Shown: piece by piece, positions 1-7,900 of the stretch
Layout of the letters: each line of letters opens with the position of its first letter
Position numbering within the stretch: position 1 is the first letter of the stretch
Source of the DNA: Rubrivivax sp.
GTDB lineage: Bacteria > Pseudomonadota > Gammaproteobacteria > Burkholderiales > Burkholderiaceae_C
DNA: 64,000 nucleotides
Direction of reading: 5' to 3'
Assembly: GCA_027491255.1 (NCBI GenBank)
Contig: JAIXWM010000188.1
Location: forward strand, 1 to 64,000
Made by a program: the position numbers and the translations under genes
The notes under the pieces: model-generated
Told to the model about the DNA's origin: nothing
The model's input: the letters and a program-made list of their open reading frames with translations, nothing else
Database searches by the model: none

Positions 1-176
1 ACCCATCGCGTGCTGATCTGATCTGAGCTGAGAGCCAGCGGTCAAATCAAGAAGGCGGCGGGCAAAGCAAGCGTAGTGCCATACGCGCCTCCGTGACGAG
101 CTAAGCTGTTGATTTTATTTGGGTTGCGCTGAGAGGATGACAAACTCGGGTTAGTCTCGGAGAAGTACAGCTGCCC
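1..176. other. Leader-distal flank of the CRISPR array, no gene
   Basis: No convincing coding region. This stretch is visibly richer in A and T than the rest of the window, for example the run TTGATTTTATTTGGG near 112-126, and ends directly at the first repeat. AT-richness would normally suggest a leader, but the repeat tag and the spacer reading direction (see the array entry) argue that crRNA is transcribed from the other end, so this is more likely the trailing flank. It could instead be a second, plus-strand promoter region. Confidence 0.4.
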
Positions 177-2634
177 GTCGTAATCCCTTGGAAATCAGGG
201 CAAGTCGTCAGAGGTGACCGTGGGCGACACCACCCTACCCGAGGGTTGTCGTAATCCCTTGGAAATCAGGGCAAGTCGTCAGAGTATCGGTATTGCTGTT
301 CTCCGCAGCGAAAACCGGTCGTAATCCCTTGGAAATCAGGGCAAGTCGTCAGAGACGCTACTGGGAACCTGGCGCGTAGTGTTTTGCGTCGTAATCCCTT
401 GGAAATCAGGGCAAGTCGTCAGAGGCGAAAACCGGCGATATGGTGCAGACCTATATGTCGTAATCCGTTGGAAATCAGGGCAAGTCGTCAGAGGCGGCAC
501 CACGATTCGCATGCGAGATGGCGCAGGTCGTAATCCCTTGGAAATCAGGGCAAGTCGTCAGAGGATGCGCGCCAGCGACAAGCGCGAGATCGAAGGTCGT
601 AATCCCTTGGAAATCAGGGCAAGTCGTCAGAGTGCGATCAACAAAAACAACGTGTGGTACAGGGCGTCGTAATCCCTTGGAAATCAGGGCAAGTCGTCAG
701 AGATTGCGGCGGGCCTGACGAAGGCCGAGCTGGGTCGTAATCCCTTGGAAATCAGGGCAAGTCGTCAGAGAGCCCTGGCGCGAGAGCTGGGCGTGACGAG
801 CCAGGTCGTAATCCCTTGGAAATCAGGGCAAGTCGTCAGAGAGCGTCACGCGGCAGCCCGTTGCCTGGCACTATGTCGTAATCCCTTGGAAATCAGGGCA
901 AGTCGTCAGAGGGCGAACGCTGATATCGCGGCGGAGTTTGTCCGGTCGTAATCCCTTGGAAATCAGGGCAAGTCGTCAGAGGCCGTCATCGAGACGGCCC
1001 AGGCCGAGTTCGGCGTCGTAATCCCTTGGAAATCAGGGCAAGTCGTCAGAGCTGGAGACGCGCCTGCTGGCGCTGGAGAACAGTCGTAATCCCTTGGAAA
1101 TCAGGGCAAGTCGTCAGAGCCTCGACCGGGTGCCGACCGCCGAGTCGTTCGACGTCGTAATCCCTTGGAAATCAGGGCAAGTCGTCAGAGTCAGTGGGCG
1201 CTGGCGTTCATCGACGCCGCCCGGTCGTAATCCCTTGGAAATCAGGGCAAGTCGTCAGAGACGACACGATCAACCGCACGCGCTTCGACTCGCGTCGTAA
1301 TCCCTTGGAAATCAGGGCAAGTCGTCAGAGCTGCAGCGCGTGAAGCTGTGATGGCCGGCTTGTCGTAATCCCTTGGAAATCAGGGCAAGTCGTCAGAGAT
1401 CGACGGCGAAGACTTCGGCGCCGACGACGCCGTCGTAATCCCTTGGAAATCAGGGCAAGTCGTCAGAGTTTGACACGGCGAACGTCCGCGAGGAAGACAG
1501 TCGTAATCCCTTGGAAATCAGGGCAAGTCGTCAGAGCCGAGAGACGAAGATCGCGCTGTTTCCGGGTCGTAATCCCTTGGAAATCAGGGCAAGTCGTCAG
1601 AGCGTCCATGACGACTGTCCAGATCGCTGACCGTCGTAATCCCTTGGAAATCAGGGCAAGTCGTCAGAGTCCAGACCTATATTCTGCGCGCCGACATGTC
1701 GTCGTAATCCCTTGGAAATCAGGGCAAGTCGTCAGAGGTCCGCACGCCGGCCGATCACGCTGGAGGTTGGCTGTCGTAATCCCTTGGAAATCAGGGCAAG
1801 TCGTCAGAGTAACCGTGCTGGACCCCCATCAATTTAAAAGGTCGTAATCCCTTGGAAATCAGGGCAAGTCGTCAGAGTCAACCGCGCGGAGCAGAACTTC
1901 GTTCTGGGTCGTAATCCCTTGGAAATCAGGGCAAGTCGTCAGAGAAACGCATTCAGCCTGGGCATGGTGCCTCGGGTCGTAATCCCTTGGAAATCAGGGC
2001 AAGTCGTCAGAGAATCTCAGGGTGTTAGACAAAAGGTACGGCATGTCGTAATCCCTTGGAAATCAGGGCAAGTCGTCAGAGGCCACCGGCATGAACATCG
2101 GCGAAGGCCGCGAGGTCGTAATCCCTTGGAAATCAGGGCAAGTCGTCAGAGCCGCGAGTGGGCCGAGGCCGGCGGGCTGACCGTCGTAATCCCTTGGAAA
2201 TCAGGGCAAGTCGTCAGAGGGAGAACACCATGCTCACCGCAAAGCACGTCGGTCGTAATCCCTTGGAAATCAGGGCAAGTCGTCAGAGGGCTCGCTGGTG
2301 GTGGTCCAGTGAAAAAGGCCGTCGTAATCCCTTGGAAATCAGGGCAAGTCGTCAGAGTTTGACAGCGCGATGGAGGCACGCGACGCAGAGTCGTAATCCC
2401 TTGGAAATCAGGGCAAGTCGTCAGAGGCACGGCCTGGGGCAGCTCATGCCCGCAGGCGGTCGTAATCCCTTGGAAATCAGGGCAAGTCGTCAGAGCCAGC
2501 ACATTTTGAACGCCATCGCTGTCTTGGAGTCGTAATCCCTTGGAAATCAGGGCAAGTCGTCAGAGAAGATCAAGAAGCCGGACAACTTCCGAGGCGAGTC
2601 GTAATCCCTTGGAAATCAGGGCAAGTCGTCAGAG
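177..2634 (-). CRISPR. CRISPR array, 36 repeats of 37 bp and 35 spacers
   Basis: A 37-bp repeat (plus strand begins GTCGTAATCCC and ends AGTCGTCAGAG) occurs 36 times with starts at 177, 248, 318, 388, 457, 527 and so on to 2598; spacers are 29-35 bp. Copies are identical except the fifth (457-493), which has G for C at 467. On the minus strand the repeat ends ATTACGAC, close to the type III 5' tags AUUGAAAG and AUUGCGAC, and the array lies downstream of leftward cas genes, so minus-strand transcription is favoured. Almost every spacer is an open, protein-like reading frame on the plus strand. Type III tags and Cas6 cutting 8 nt before the repeat end are family knowledge; the orientation is inference. 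Confidence 0.98.
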
Positions 2635-2729
2635 TCCGGGCGCCGGATTGTTCAATGCTGACAGGCACTTGGCAAGGCGCCTGGCGATTTCTGCCGCGCG
2701 CGCAAAGCGGATGCGTGTGGCGCGCGCGC
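2635..2729 (-). promoter_or_regulatory. Probable CRISPR leader between cas2 and array
   Basis: These 95 bases separate the cas2 stop codon from the last repeat. If the array is transcribed leftward, this is where the leader and the new-spacer insertion point must be. It is GC-rich and shows no clear promoter boxes, so the promoter may be within cas2 or the array may be read through from the cas operon. The alternative is that the first ~35 bases are an old terminal spacer whose repeat was lost. Confidence 0.4.
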
Positions 2730-3074
2730 TCACGCTGCCACCTCGTCGGCACGGCGGCGGATGCGGGTGGTCGGCGGAGGTGGCACGTCGCGGGGAGTGA
2801 TCAGCACGTCGTCGGGCAGGATGCTGCGGCCGAGGAAGTGCGATTCTGCGCCCAGCGGGTAGCGGTAGGCGCGCACGTCGTCGGCGCGGGGATCGATCAG
2901 TGCGCCGAGTTCATCCATGATGCGGTGCATGCCGGCCGCGCTGGCCTGGACGAGAAAAACGCTGTATTGCAGTGGCAGGCCCTTCTTCTTCAGGTGGCGG
3001 TGCACCGCCAGCAGGCGCTTGCGGTGGCTGATGTCGTAGCAGACGATCCAGCCGGTGATCTCGTGCAGGCTCAT
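2730..3074 (-). CDS. cas2: CRISPR-associated endoribonuclease-fold protein Cas2 (copy a)
   Basis: A 114-residue Cas2: the first strand WIVCYDIS carries the conserved Asp (about residue 14), followed by a basic helix (HRKRLLAVHRHLKKKG) and QYSVFLVQ, the ferredoxin-fold pattern of Cas2. Cas2 forms the dimer at the centre of the Cas1-Cas2 integrase that inserts new spacers. The start at 3074 is the first Met that leaves the fold intact; longer upstream extension has no Cas2 similarity. It is the last cas gene before the array. A second, only distantly similar Cas2 lies at 5763-6047. The C-terminal tail after residue 95 is Pro/Arg-rich and probably disordered. Confidence 0.93.
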   Translation of the reverse strand: MSLHEITGWIVCYDISHRKRLLAVHRHLKKKGLPLQYSVFLVQASAAGMHRIMDELGALIDPRADDVRAYRYPLGAESHFLGRSILPDDVLITPRDVPPPPTTRIRRRADEVAA

Positions 3075-3129
3075 GACAACAGGCGGGTGCTGGGGGGAAG
3101 GAGCGTCGGTGCCGGAGCTGCGGGGCGCC

Positions 3130-3966
3130 TCACAGCCCCAGTTCGCGGCGGGCCTGCGCGCCCAGGCTGGCCAGGTGGGCGTGCAACACGCCGGCCTGCG
3201 CGCCGGCCCAGTGTTCGAAGAGCGTGGCAGCCTCGCGCGGCTGTTCGACGGCGGCGGCCAGCGGGCCGGCACACAGATTCATGCGCGCCCACAGCAGTCG
3301 CGTCAGGTCGTCGGCCAACGCCACGGGCTCGCCGGCCAGGCACCAGTAGTGGCCCTCGACGCCGTACTCGCTCAGGCGCGCGGCCACCAGCGCGGCGGCC
3401 AGACCGTGCAGCACGGCCGGCAGCACCGCAGCCACCTCAGCGCGGTAGACCCAGCGCTGCAGGGCCTGCTGCCATTCGTCGCCGCCCACGGGCTGCCCGG
3501 CCTCTCGCCGCTGCGCCTGCCAGTGGCGCAGCACCTGCAGACGCTCGCGCCGCAGCCAGTTGGCGTAGGCCTCGCTCCAGCCCTCGCTGCCGCCGGCCAG
3601 CGCGTCCAGCGTCTCGGCCACCGGCAGGCGGCGGCGCTGCTGCGGCCAGAGCTGGCCGGCGGGCTCGCCGCCGCGGCCGAGGAAGGCCACCCCGATGCCG
3701 CGCTGCAGGCACAGCGCCAGCGCGCTGCCGCTCCAGTGCGCCTGCGCGTTGCAGACGATGCGCAGCAGCCGTGCCACGGGCACGCGGTGGACGCGGCCGT
3801 CGGCCTGCCCGCTGACGACCAGCGCCTCGCCGGTGGAGGTGACGCGCACCGGCTCGGCGCTGCACAGGTAGAGCGTGCGCGCGTCGGCGGCGCGCTGCGG
3901 TGCGGCCGGGCGCGGCAGCCGCGGGCTGCGACCGGATGCGGGGCCGCTGGCGGGGCTCAGGCGCAT
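3130..3966 (-). CDS. Degenerate Cas1-like protein next to cas1
   Basis: A 278-residue protein. Residues about 30-105 resemble the Cas1 N-terminal beta domain (TLYLCSAEPVRV..., RLLRIVCN..., RGIGVAFLGRGG). The C-terminal part aligns loosely with the Cas1 helical domain around GHYWCLAGEPVALADDL (205-221), but where canonical Cas1 has the metal-binding His, this has Trp208, and the following Glu position is Arg223; Asp220 remains. It therefore looks catalytically inactive. The start ATG at 3966 overlaps the cas1 stop, so the two are translationally coupled. It could be a structural subunit of the integration complex or a decaying duplicate. Beta-domain similarity is clear to me; the role is inference. 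Confidence 0.75.
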   Translation of the reverse strand: MRLSPASGPASGRSPRLPRPAAPQRAADARTLYLCSAEPVRVTSTGEALVVSGQADGRVHRVPVARLLRIVCNAQAHWSGSALALCLQRGIGVAFLGRGGEPAGQLWPQQRRRLPVAETLDALAGGSEGWSEAYANWLRRERLQVLRHWQAQRREAGQPVGGDEWQQALQRWVYRAEVAAVLPAVLHGLAAALVAARLSEYGVEGHYWCLAGEPVALADDLTRLLWARMNLCAGPLAAAVEQPREAATLFEHWAGAQAGVLHAHLASLGAQARRELGL

Positions 3967-4949
3967 GCGGCGGCCTCCTCGTCGGCGGGGTCGGCGTCGA
4001 CCAGGGCGCGGCCCTCTTCGCGCAGCGCGCGCGCCAGGCCGCGTGTGGCCGCGCGCAGCCAGCGCTGCGGCGCGGCGGCGTCGCGCTGCCAGGCGGCGTA
4101 GAAGGCGCTGCGCCCGGCCTTTCCCAGCAGGCAGGCGCCGCGGTCGGTGGTGAAGTGGTCGTTGCGCAGCTCGCGCGAGCGAAAGCGCTCCCAGACCCAC
4201 AGGTCCACGCGCGGGCGCAGCGGCTCGATCAGGTCGCTGGCCAGCGATTCGCGCCCGTGCGCCGGGCGGTGGTAGAAGCCCAGCAGCGCGTCCAGCCCGG
4301 CGGCGTGGCAGGCCTGCACCGCCTGCACGTGCAGCAGCGTGTAGGCCAGCGACAGCGCGGCATTGGCGGGGTCGCGCGGCGGGCGGCGGTTGCGCCCGGC
4401 AAAGCTGAGCGCCGTCGGCAGCACCGCGGCCAGCGCGGCGAAGTGCGCGCGCGCGGCGCTGCCCTCCAGCCCGCGCAGCGTGTCAGCGTCGGCGGCGCTG
4501 CGCAGCCGCGCCAGCGCGGCGGCCACGGTGGCGTCGGCGTCGAACAGCGGCTTGCGGGCGTCGGGCCGGGCGGCAGCCCAATGCGCGATGACGCGGCGCT
4601 GCCGCGCGAGCTTGGCGCGCACGATCTGGCGCGCCCAGTCCAGTGACCAGGCCGCGTCCAGCACGCGCCGCGCCTGCGCCAGCCGCACCGCGGCGTCGTC
4701 GTGCGCCGGGCCCAGCACGGTGGCCACGCGCTGGCCCAGGCGCGGACTGAACAGCACCGTGGCCACGCCGGCTTCGGCCAGGCGCAGCAGCACGCCGCTG
4801 TCCAGCCGCGTGCCGGCGCCGTGGATGATGCAGCGCTCCAGCAGGTGCACCGGCACCGTGCCGCGGCGCTGCCCCGCTTCGTACAGGGCCAGCGCGTCGC
4901 CTTCGCAGCGCACTTCTAGCTGGGCGCGGTCGAGCAGCAGGGTGGACAT
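3957..4949 (-). CDS. cas1: CRISPR-associated integrase Cas1
   Basis: A 330-residue Cas1, the usual length. N-terminal beta domain residues 1-80; catalytic helical domain with Glu162 (in RGLEGSAAR), His227 (GFYHRP) and Asp239/Glu242 (SLASDLIEP), the metal site of the Cas1 integrase that joins prespacers to the leader-repeat junction. The start at 4949 is chosen because MSTLLLDRAQLEV begins the conserved first strand. No reverse transcriptase or Cas4 is fused. It leads the cas1/cas1-like/cas2 group; the divergent spacer of 199 bp upstream separates it from vapBC. Confidence 0.97.
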   Translation of the reverse strand: MSTLLLDRAQLEVRCEGDALALYEAGQRRGTVPVHLLERCIIHGAGTRLDSGVLLRLAEAGVATVLFSPRLGQRVATVLGPAHDDAAVRLAQARRVLDAAWSLDWARQIVRAKLARQRRVIAHWAAARPDARKPLFDADATVAAALARLRSAADADTLRGLEGSAARAHFAALAAVLPTALSFAGRNRRPPRDPANAALSLAYTLLHVQAVQACHAAGLDALLGFYHRPAHGRESLASDLIEPLRPRVDLWVWERFRSRELRNDHFTTDRGACLLGKAGRSAFYAAWQRDAAAPQRWLRAATRGLARALREEGRALVDADPADEEAAACA

Positions 4950-5148
4950 GGGGTGGGTGAACGGACGGGTAGGCGAATGCGGGGAGCGGGTGGTGCGAGA
5001 GGGATTGTTCAGCCCGATCGCGCGGGCGTGCGGATCGGCAAGCTTGCCGGAAGGAACGGCTTGATCCAGTGTTTTCCGGCGGCCCGTGATGCGAAAATGC
5101 ATCAAGATTGATGCGGACCCAACACACGCCACACTTGGAAGAATGCCC
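4950..5148. promoter_or_regulatory. Divergent intergenic region, cas1 leftward and vapBC rightward
   Basis: 199 bases with no gene; they must hold the promoters for cas1 (minus) and for vapBC (plus). A perfect 14-bp palindrome, CGGCAAGCTTGCCG, lies at 5036-5049, 87 bp ahead of cas1. GGAAG at 5137-5141 is a well-spaced ribosome binding site for an ATG at 5149. VapB normally represses its own promoter, so an operator is expected here; the palindrome is a candidate, but the same sequence also occurs elsewhere in the locus, inside genes. Confidence 0.45.
5036..5049. repeat. Palindrome CGGCAAGCTTGCCG, copy 1 (upstream of cas1)
   Basis: Perfect 14-bp palindrome; with its flank (GATCCGCAC on the minus strand) it matches about 20 bp of the copy at 17293-17318. 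One of four GGCAAGCTTGCC copies, all inside the CRISPR-cas region. Confidence 0.7.
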
Positions 5149-5352
5149 ATGCGCACGACCGTGACGATCGATGACGCCCTGTACGAGCGCGCCCGGCAGG
5201 TGGCCGACCCGGGGCTGGACAAGGCCGAGCTGTTCCGCGAGGTGTTCCGCACCTATGTCCGGGTGCAGTCGGCCAAGCGTCTGGCTGCGCTGGGAGGCAC
5301 CGCGCCCCGCATGCCCGACATCGAGCGCCGACGCGAGGAACCCGCCCGGTGA
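5149..5352 (+). CDS. vapB: VapB-type antitoxin
   Basis: A 67-residue protein beginning MRTTVTIDDALYERAR, the short N-terminal DNA-binding strand-helix typical of VapB antitoxins that pair with PIN toxins, followed by a C-terminal tail (GGTAPRMPDIER) of the kind that wraps around VapC. The ATG at 5149 is preferred over that at 5143 because GGAAG (5137-5141) is 7 nt away. Its stop overlaps the GTG start of the next gene. It is on the strand opposite to all surrounding cas genes and splits cas1 from the other cas2. Confidence 0.9.
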   Translation: MRTTVTIDDALYERARQVADPGLDKAELFREVFRTYVRVQSAKRLAALGGTAPRMPDIERRREEPAR

Positions 5353-5729
5353 GGACGGTGCTCGTGGACACCTCGGTGTGGGTGGACCACTTCAGGCGAC
5401 CCAATCAGGCCCTGGTCGATCTGCTGCTGCAGGACGCGGTGTTGATCCACCCCTGGGTGCTGGGCGAGCTGGCCTGCGGCTCGCCGCCGTCGCGCGCGCA
5501 GACCCTGGCCGATCTGGCGGCACTGCGCCCGGCCAGGGTGGCCACGGTGGACGAGGTGATGGCCCTGGTCGAGCGCGAGCGTCTGTACGGGCAGGGCTGC
5601 GGGCTGGTGGACCTGGGCTTGCTGGCGTCGACGCTTCTCACCGAAGGCGCGCGGCTGTGGACACTGGACCGTCGACTCGCCACGATGGCCGGGCGTCTGG
5701 GCGCGGCGCATGACATGGCCGCACATTGA
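5349..5729 (+). CDS. vapC: VapC-type PIN-domain ribonuclease toxin
   Basis: A 126-residue PIN-domain protein with all four acidic metal ligands in place: Asp7 (VLVDTSVWVD), Glu40 (VLGELACG), Asp88 (GLVDLGLLAS) and Asp107 (LWTLDRRL). VapC toxins cut specific tRNA or rRNA and are held inactive by VapB. It starts with GTG overlapping the vapB stop (GTGA), as usual for such pairs. Its place inside the cas locus suggests either a chance insertion or an addiction element that penalises loss of the CRISPR genes. Confidence 0.93.
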   Translation: MRTVLVDTSVWVDHFRRPNQALVDLLLQDAVLIHPWVLGELACGSPPSRAQTLADLAALRPARVATVDEVMALVERERLYGQGCGLVDLGLLASTLLTEGARLWTLDRRLATMAGRLGAAHDMAAH

Positions 5730-5762
5730 AGACGGCGTGCTCGCGCCGGCGCAAGCCTGTCT

Positions 5763-6047
5763 TCACCCCACGTAGAACAGCGCCGGCTCGGCCGGCGCTT
5801 GCGCGCGGCCGCGCAGCAGCGTGCGGGCGCGCGGGTCCAGCCGCAGCAGCGCGAAGCGGTCGTCGGTGCCGAGCAGCAGGCCCATGTCGGCCAGCACCTC
5901 GCGCTTCTCGGCCGGCGTCAGCCAGACTTCGTGCACAGATTTCTGCCCGCCGGTGGCGTAGCCGCGCAGCCGCTTCAGCGCCCCCGCGCGGCGGCGGTCG
6001 CAGGCGATGTCGTAGGCGGCGAGGTAGAGCTGGCGTTGGGGGGGCAT
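5763..6047 (-). CDS. cas2: CRISPR-associated Cas2 family protein (copy b)
   Basis: A 94-residue Cas2: LYLAAYDIACDRRR has the first strand with the conserved Asp, then a basic helix, KSVHEVWLT and a final FALLRLDPRAR strand. It is closer to the compact Cas2 subfamily than to copy a and shares little residue identity with it. The start at 6047 removes an upstream stretch with no family similarity. It lies between can2 (91 bp away) and vapBC, which is on the other strand. Having two Cas2 genes, one with can2 and one with cas1, suggests a split or duplicated adaptation module. Confidence 0.88.
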   Translation of the reverse strand: MPPQRQLYLAAYDIACDRRRAGALKRLRGYATGGQKSVHEVWLTPAEKREVLADMGLLLGTDDRFALLRLDPRARTLLRGRAQAPAEPALFYVG

Positions 6048-6108
6048 GTCGGGGCTTGCACCGGTCTGACCGGCGATTGTGCGAAGCGCTGCGCCGGGTG
6101 CAGCGGCT

Positions 6109-6120
6109 GGCAAGCTTGCC
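6109..6120. repeat. Palindrome GGCAAGCTTGCC, copy 2 (can2-cas2 gap)
   Basis: Perfect 12-bp palindrome in the short gap between the can2 stop (6139) and the cas2 start (6047). Same core as copies at 5036, 12028 and 17293. Confidence 0.65.
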
Positions 6121-6138
6121 GCGCGCCGATGCGGCGCC

Positions 6139-7287
6139 TTACGCCCCCCCCGCCTGCCAGCGCCTGATCCACGCGACCAGCCCCGCCACCTCGGCAGCAG
6201 CCAGCACGTCGACGCGGTACTCGCGGGCACGCTTGAGGATCTCGTCATCGACGCTGCGGGCGCTCAGGTACAGCGCCGAAGCCACGCTGCCGCCCAGACG
6301 GTCACGCAGCTGCGCCAGCTTGTAGATCGCATCCTGGGCCTTGTCGTCCTGCCTCCGGGTCTTGCACTCGATGAGCAGGGCGCGGTTGTCGTGCACCAGC
6401 ATCGCGTCGATTTCGTTGTCGACCTTCTCGTCGACCGACACGATGCGCAGGTTGGAGCTGAACTGACCTGGCCTGGACAGGCCCCCGGAGAGCTTGAGCA
6501 GCACGAATTCCTCGAGCCAGCCGCCAGCCAGATAGGCCGCGGAGGCCTGATCGGCGAAGGTGACGGCGGTATCGCCATCCCAGCGCAGCAGCTCGAGGGC
6601 CTGGGCCTTGCGCAACAGGCTGGCGAGGCCCCCTCCGGGTGCGTAGTTCAGCAGCCGGGTTCGGTCCCGATCATGCGGGCTCTCGGCTGCGGCCGAGGCC
6701 AGCCAGTTCAGCGTACCCAGGTACTTGGCATGCCGCTCGGCATGGTCCCCCAGTTCGCGTGTCAGGCTGGCGCGCGGCTGGGCCCGCTGCTGGGCGTCGG
6801 CGTGGCGGCTGTCGCCTTCGATACGGTAGCCCTGCACCTGAAGCATGCGCTGCAGGTCCAGTACCGGCCGCATCGGCTCGGTGCGGGGGTTCGGGCCGAG
6901 CCAATCGATGCGGCGCCGGGCGGTTTCGGCGTAGAGGATGTCCAGGCTGCCGCTGCCGGCCTCGACCAGACGCAGCTCTTCGCGCAGCGCCAGCACCATC
7001 AGCTTGGTGCCGCCGGTGGCATGCAGCACGACATCGCGTCCGTCCAGCTGCTCGGTCACGGCCTGGGCCGAGCGTGTGATGGCCTGCGGGTTGCCGTCGT
7101 CGAACTCCACACGCCGCACGACACGGCCTTCACGCGTAAGCGCCGTCTGCAGGTGCGCGGCGCGGGCCTTCATCTCGGGGGTCTGGAGGACCCAGACTTC
7201 GCGCGCATCCAGCTGTTCCAGCGGGATCAGGTTGGCAGCGTTCTGGCCCGTGGCGATGCAGACGTGGACGGTGGGCAGCTTGCTCAC
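6139..7287 (-). CDS. can2: CARF-domain nuclease Can2/Card1 family
   Basis: A 382-residue protein of the DUF1887/Can2/Card1 family. The N-terminal half is a CARF domain: VHVCIATGQNAANL at 7-20 and the ligand-binding loop HATGGTKLM at 89-97. The C-terminal half is a PD-(D/E)XK nuclease with Glu259/260, Asp294 (NEIDAM) and Glu307-x-Lys309 (LLIECKTR). Family members bind cyclic tetra-adenylate made by Cas10 and then cut DNA and/or RNA non-specifically, slowing phage or host. It starts with GTG at 7287, seven bases after GGAGG, and overlaps the csx16 stop by GTGA. All motifs look intact, so it is the likely effector of this system. Confidence 0.93.
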   Translation of the reverse strand: MSKLPTVHVCIATGQNAANLIPLEQLDAREVWVLQTPEMKARAAHLQTALTREGRVVRRVEFDDGNPQAITRSAQAVTEQLDGRDVVLHATGGTKLMVLALREELRLVEAGSGSLDILYAETARRRIDWLGPNPRTEPMRPVLDLQRMLQVQGYRIEGDSRHADAQQRAQPRASLTRELGDHAERHAKYLGTLNWLASAAAESPHDRDRTRLLNYAPGGGLASLLRKAQALELLRWDGDTAVTFADQASAAYLAGGWLEEFVLLKLSGGLSRPGQFSSNLRIVSVDEKVDNEIDAMLVHDNRALLIECKTRRQDDKAQDAIYKLAQLRDRLGGSVASALYLSARSVDDEILKRAREYRVDVLAAAEVAGLVAWIRRWQAGGA

Positions 7288-7592
7288 GGAGGGACCTCCC
7301 GTTCGGTAGGGCGGATGACGTAGTCCTCGAGGCGGGCGCCGTAGGCCTGCAGCTCATGCGCCTGCAGTTCGCGACCGCGAGCGTCGGCGGGCAGGTCCAC
7401 GCGCAGGTGCAGGTAGCGCGCCCCGCGGGCGCAGACCTCGGCAGCCAGCTGCACCGGCAGCGTGCCGGCCACGGTGTCGCCCGGCCGCACATCGGCCGGC
7501 TCGAGGTGCGGCACCCAGCGGTCGACCGCCAGGCCCTGCTGGCGGGCCCAGTCCAAGGCGCCGGGGTGGCGCGAGACAAACCAGGTGGTCAT
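7284..7592 (-). CDS. csx16: CRISPR-associated protein Csx16
   Basis: A 102-residue protein starting MTTWFVSRHPGALDWARQQG and containing GDTVAGTLPVQLAAEVCARGARYLHLRVDLP, the signature of the Csx16 (VVA1548) family. It is found only near type III systems; recent work on the family, recalled from memory, assigns it ring-nuclease activity that destroys cyclic oligoadenylate. It is translationally coupled to can2 (GTGA), so the effector and its probable off-switch are made together. It starts at 7592 and overlaps the upstream toxin stop by 4 bases. Function in this organism is inferred. Confidence 0.9.
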   Translation of the reverse strand: MTTWFVSRHPGALDWARQQGLAVDRWVPHLEPADVRPGDTVAGTLPVQLAAEVCARGARYLHLRVDLPADARGRELQAHELQAYGARLEDYVIRPTEREVPP

Positions 7593-7900
7593 GCCTGGCC
7601 CCCTGAGCCTTGCAAGCGCTCTTGCCAATAGGCAGGCTCGCGCCGCTGGTGGGCGATTGCGATCACCAGAATTTCGTCAACCATGGGGCTGTAGACCACG
7701 CTGTAGGGAAAGCGCCTGAGCCGGCAGCGCCGAGTCTGAAGGCTCAACCTGTGCCAGGCCAGAGGGTGCTGGGTAATGAGCTCCAGCGTCTTCAACGTCT
7801 CTGCAAGGAATGCATCCCCCAGCCCCGGTGCCTGCGACGCGTACCAGGCCACAGCCTCATCGAGCTCGTCCTGTGCAGGCGTCAGCAGCTTGACGTTCAT
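7589..7900 (-). CDS. RelE/ParE-family toxin
   Basis: A 103-residue protein with the ParE/RelE pattern: N-terminal helix with DELDEAVAWYASQAPGLGDAFLAE, then RLSLQTRRCRLRRFPYSVVYSPMVDEILVIAIAHQRREPAYW, where FPYSVVY and the final AHQRR-P-YW are typical of the stabilisation-system toxins. RelE members cut mRNA on the ribosome, ParE members poison gyrase; sequence alone does not settle which. It overlaps the preceding antitoxin by ATGA and csx16 by 4 bases, so a toxin-antitoxin pair is embedded in the cas operon without any break. Confidence 0.9.
   Translation of the reverse strand: MNVKLLTPAQDELDEAVAWYASQAPGLGDAFLAETLKTLELITQHPLAWHRLSLQTRRCRLRRFPYSVVYSPMVDEILVIAIAHQRREPAYWQERLQGSGGQA

Noticed and set aside
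177..2634. Plus-strand transcription of the array with 1-176 as an AT-rich leader
   Set aside because: The minus-strand repeat ends ATTACGAC, like type III tags; the cas genes read leftward; spacers read as mRNA-sense on plus; the variant repeat is at the left. Kept as an alternative only.
379..2800. Open frames of 60-147 codons across the CRISPR array
   Set aside because: They are translations of the 37-bp repeat (recurring NPLEIRASRQ or IPWKSGQVVR) and have no protein meaning.
3957..4949. Cas1 fused to a reverse transcriptase
   Set aside because: The protein is 330 residues, ordinary Cas1 length; there is no YADD motif in or near the gene.
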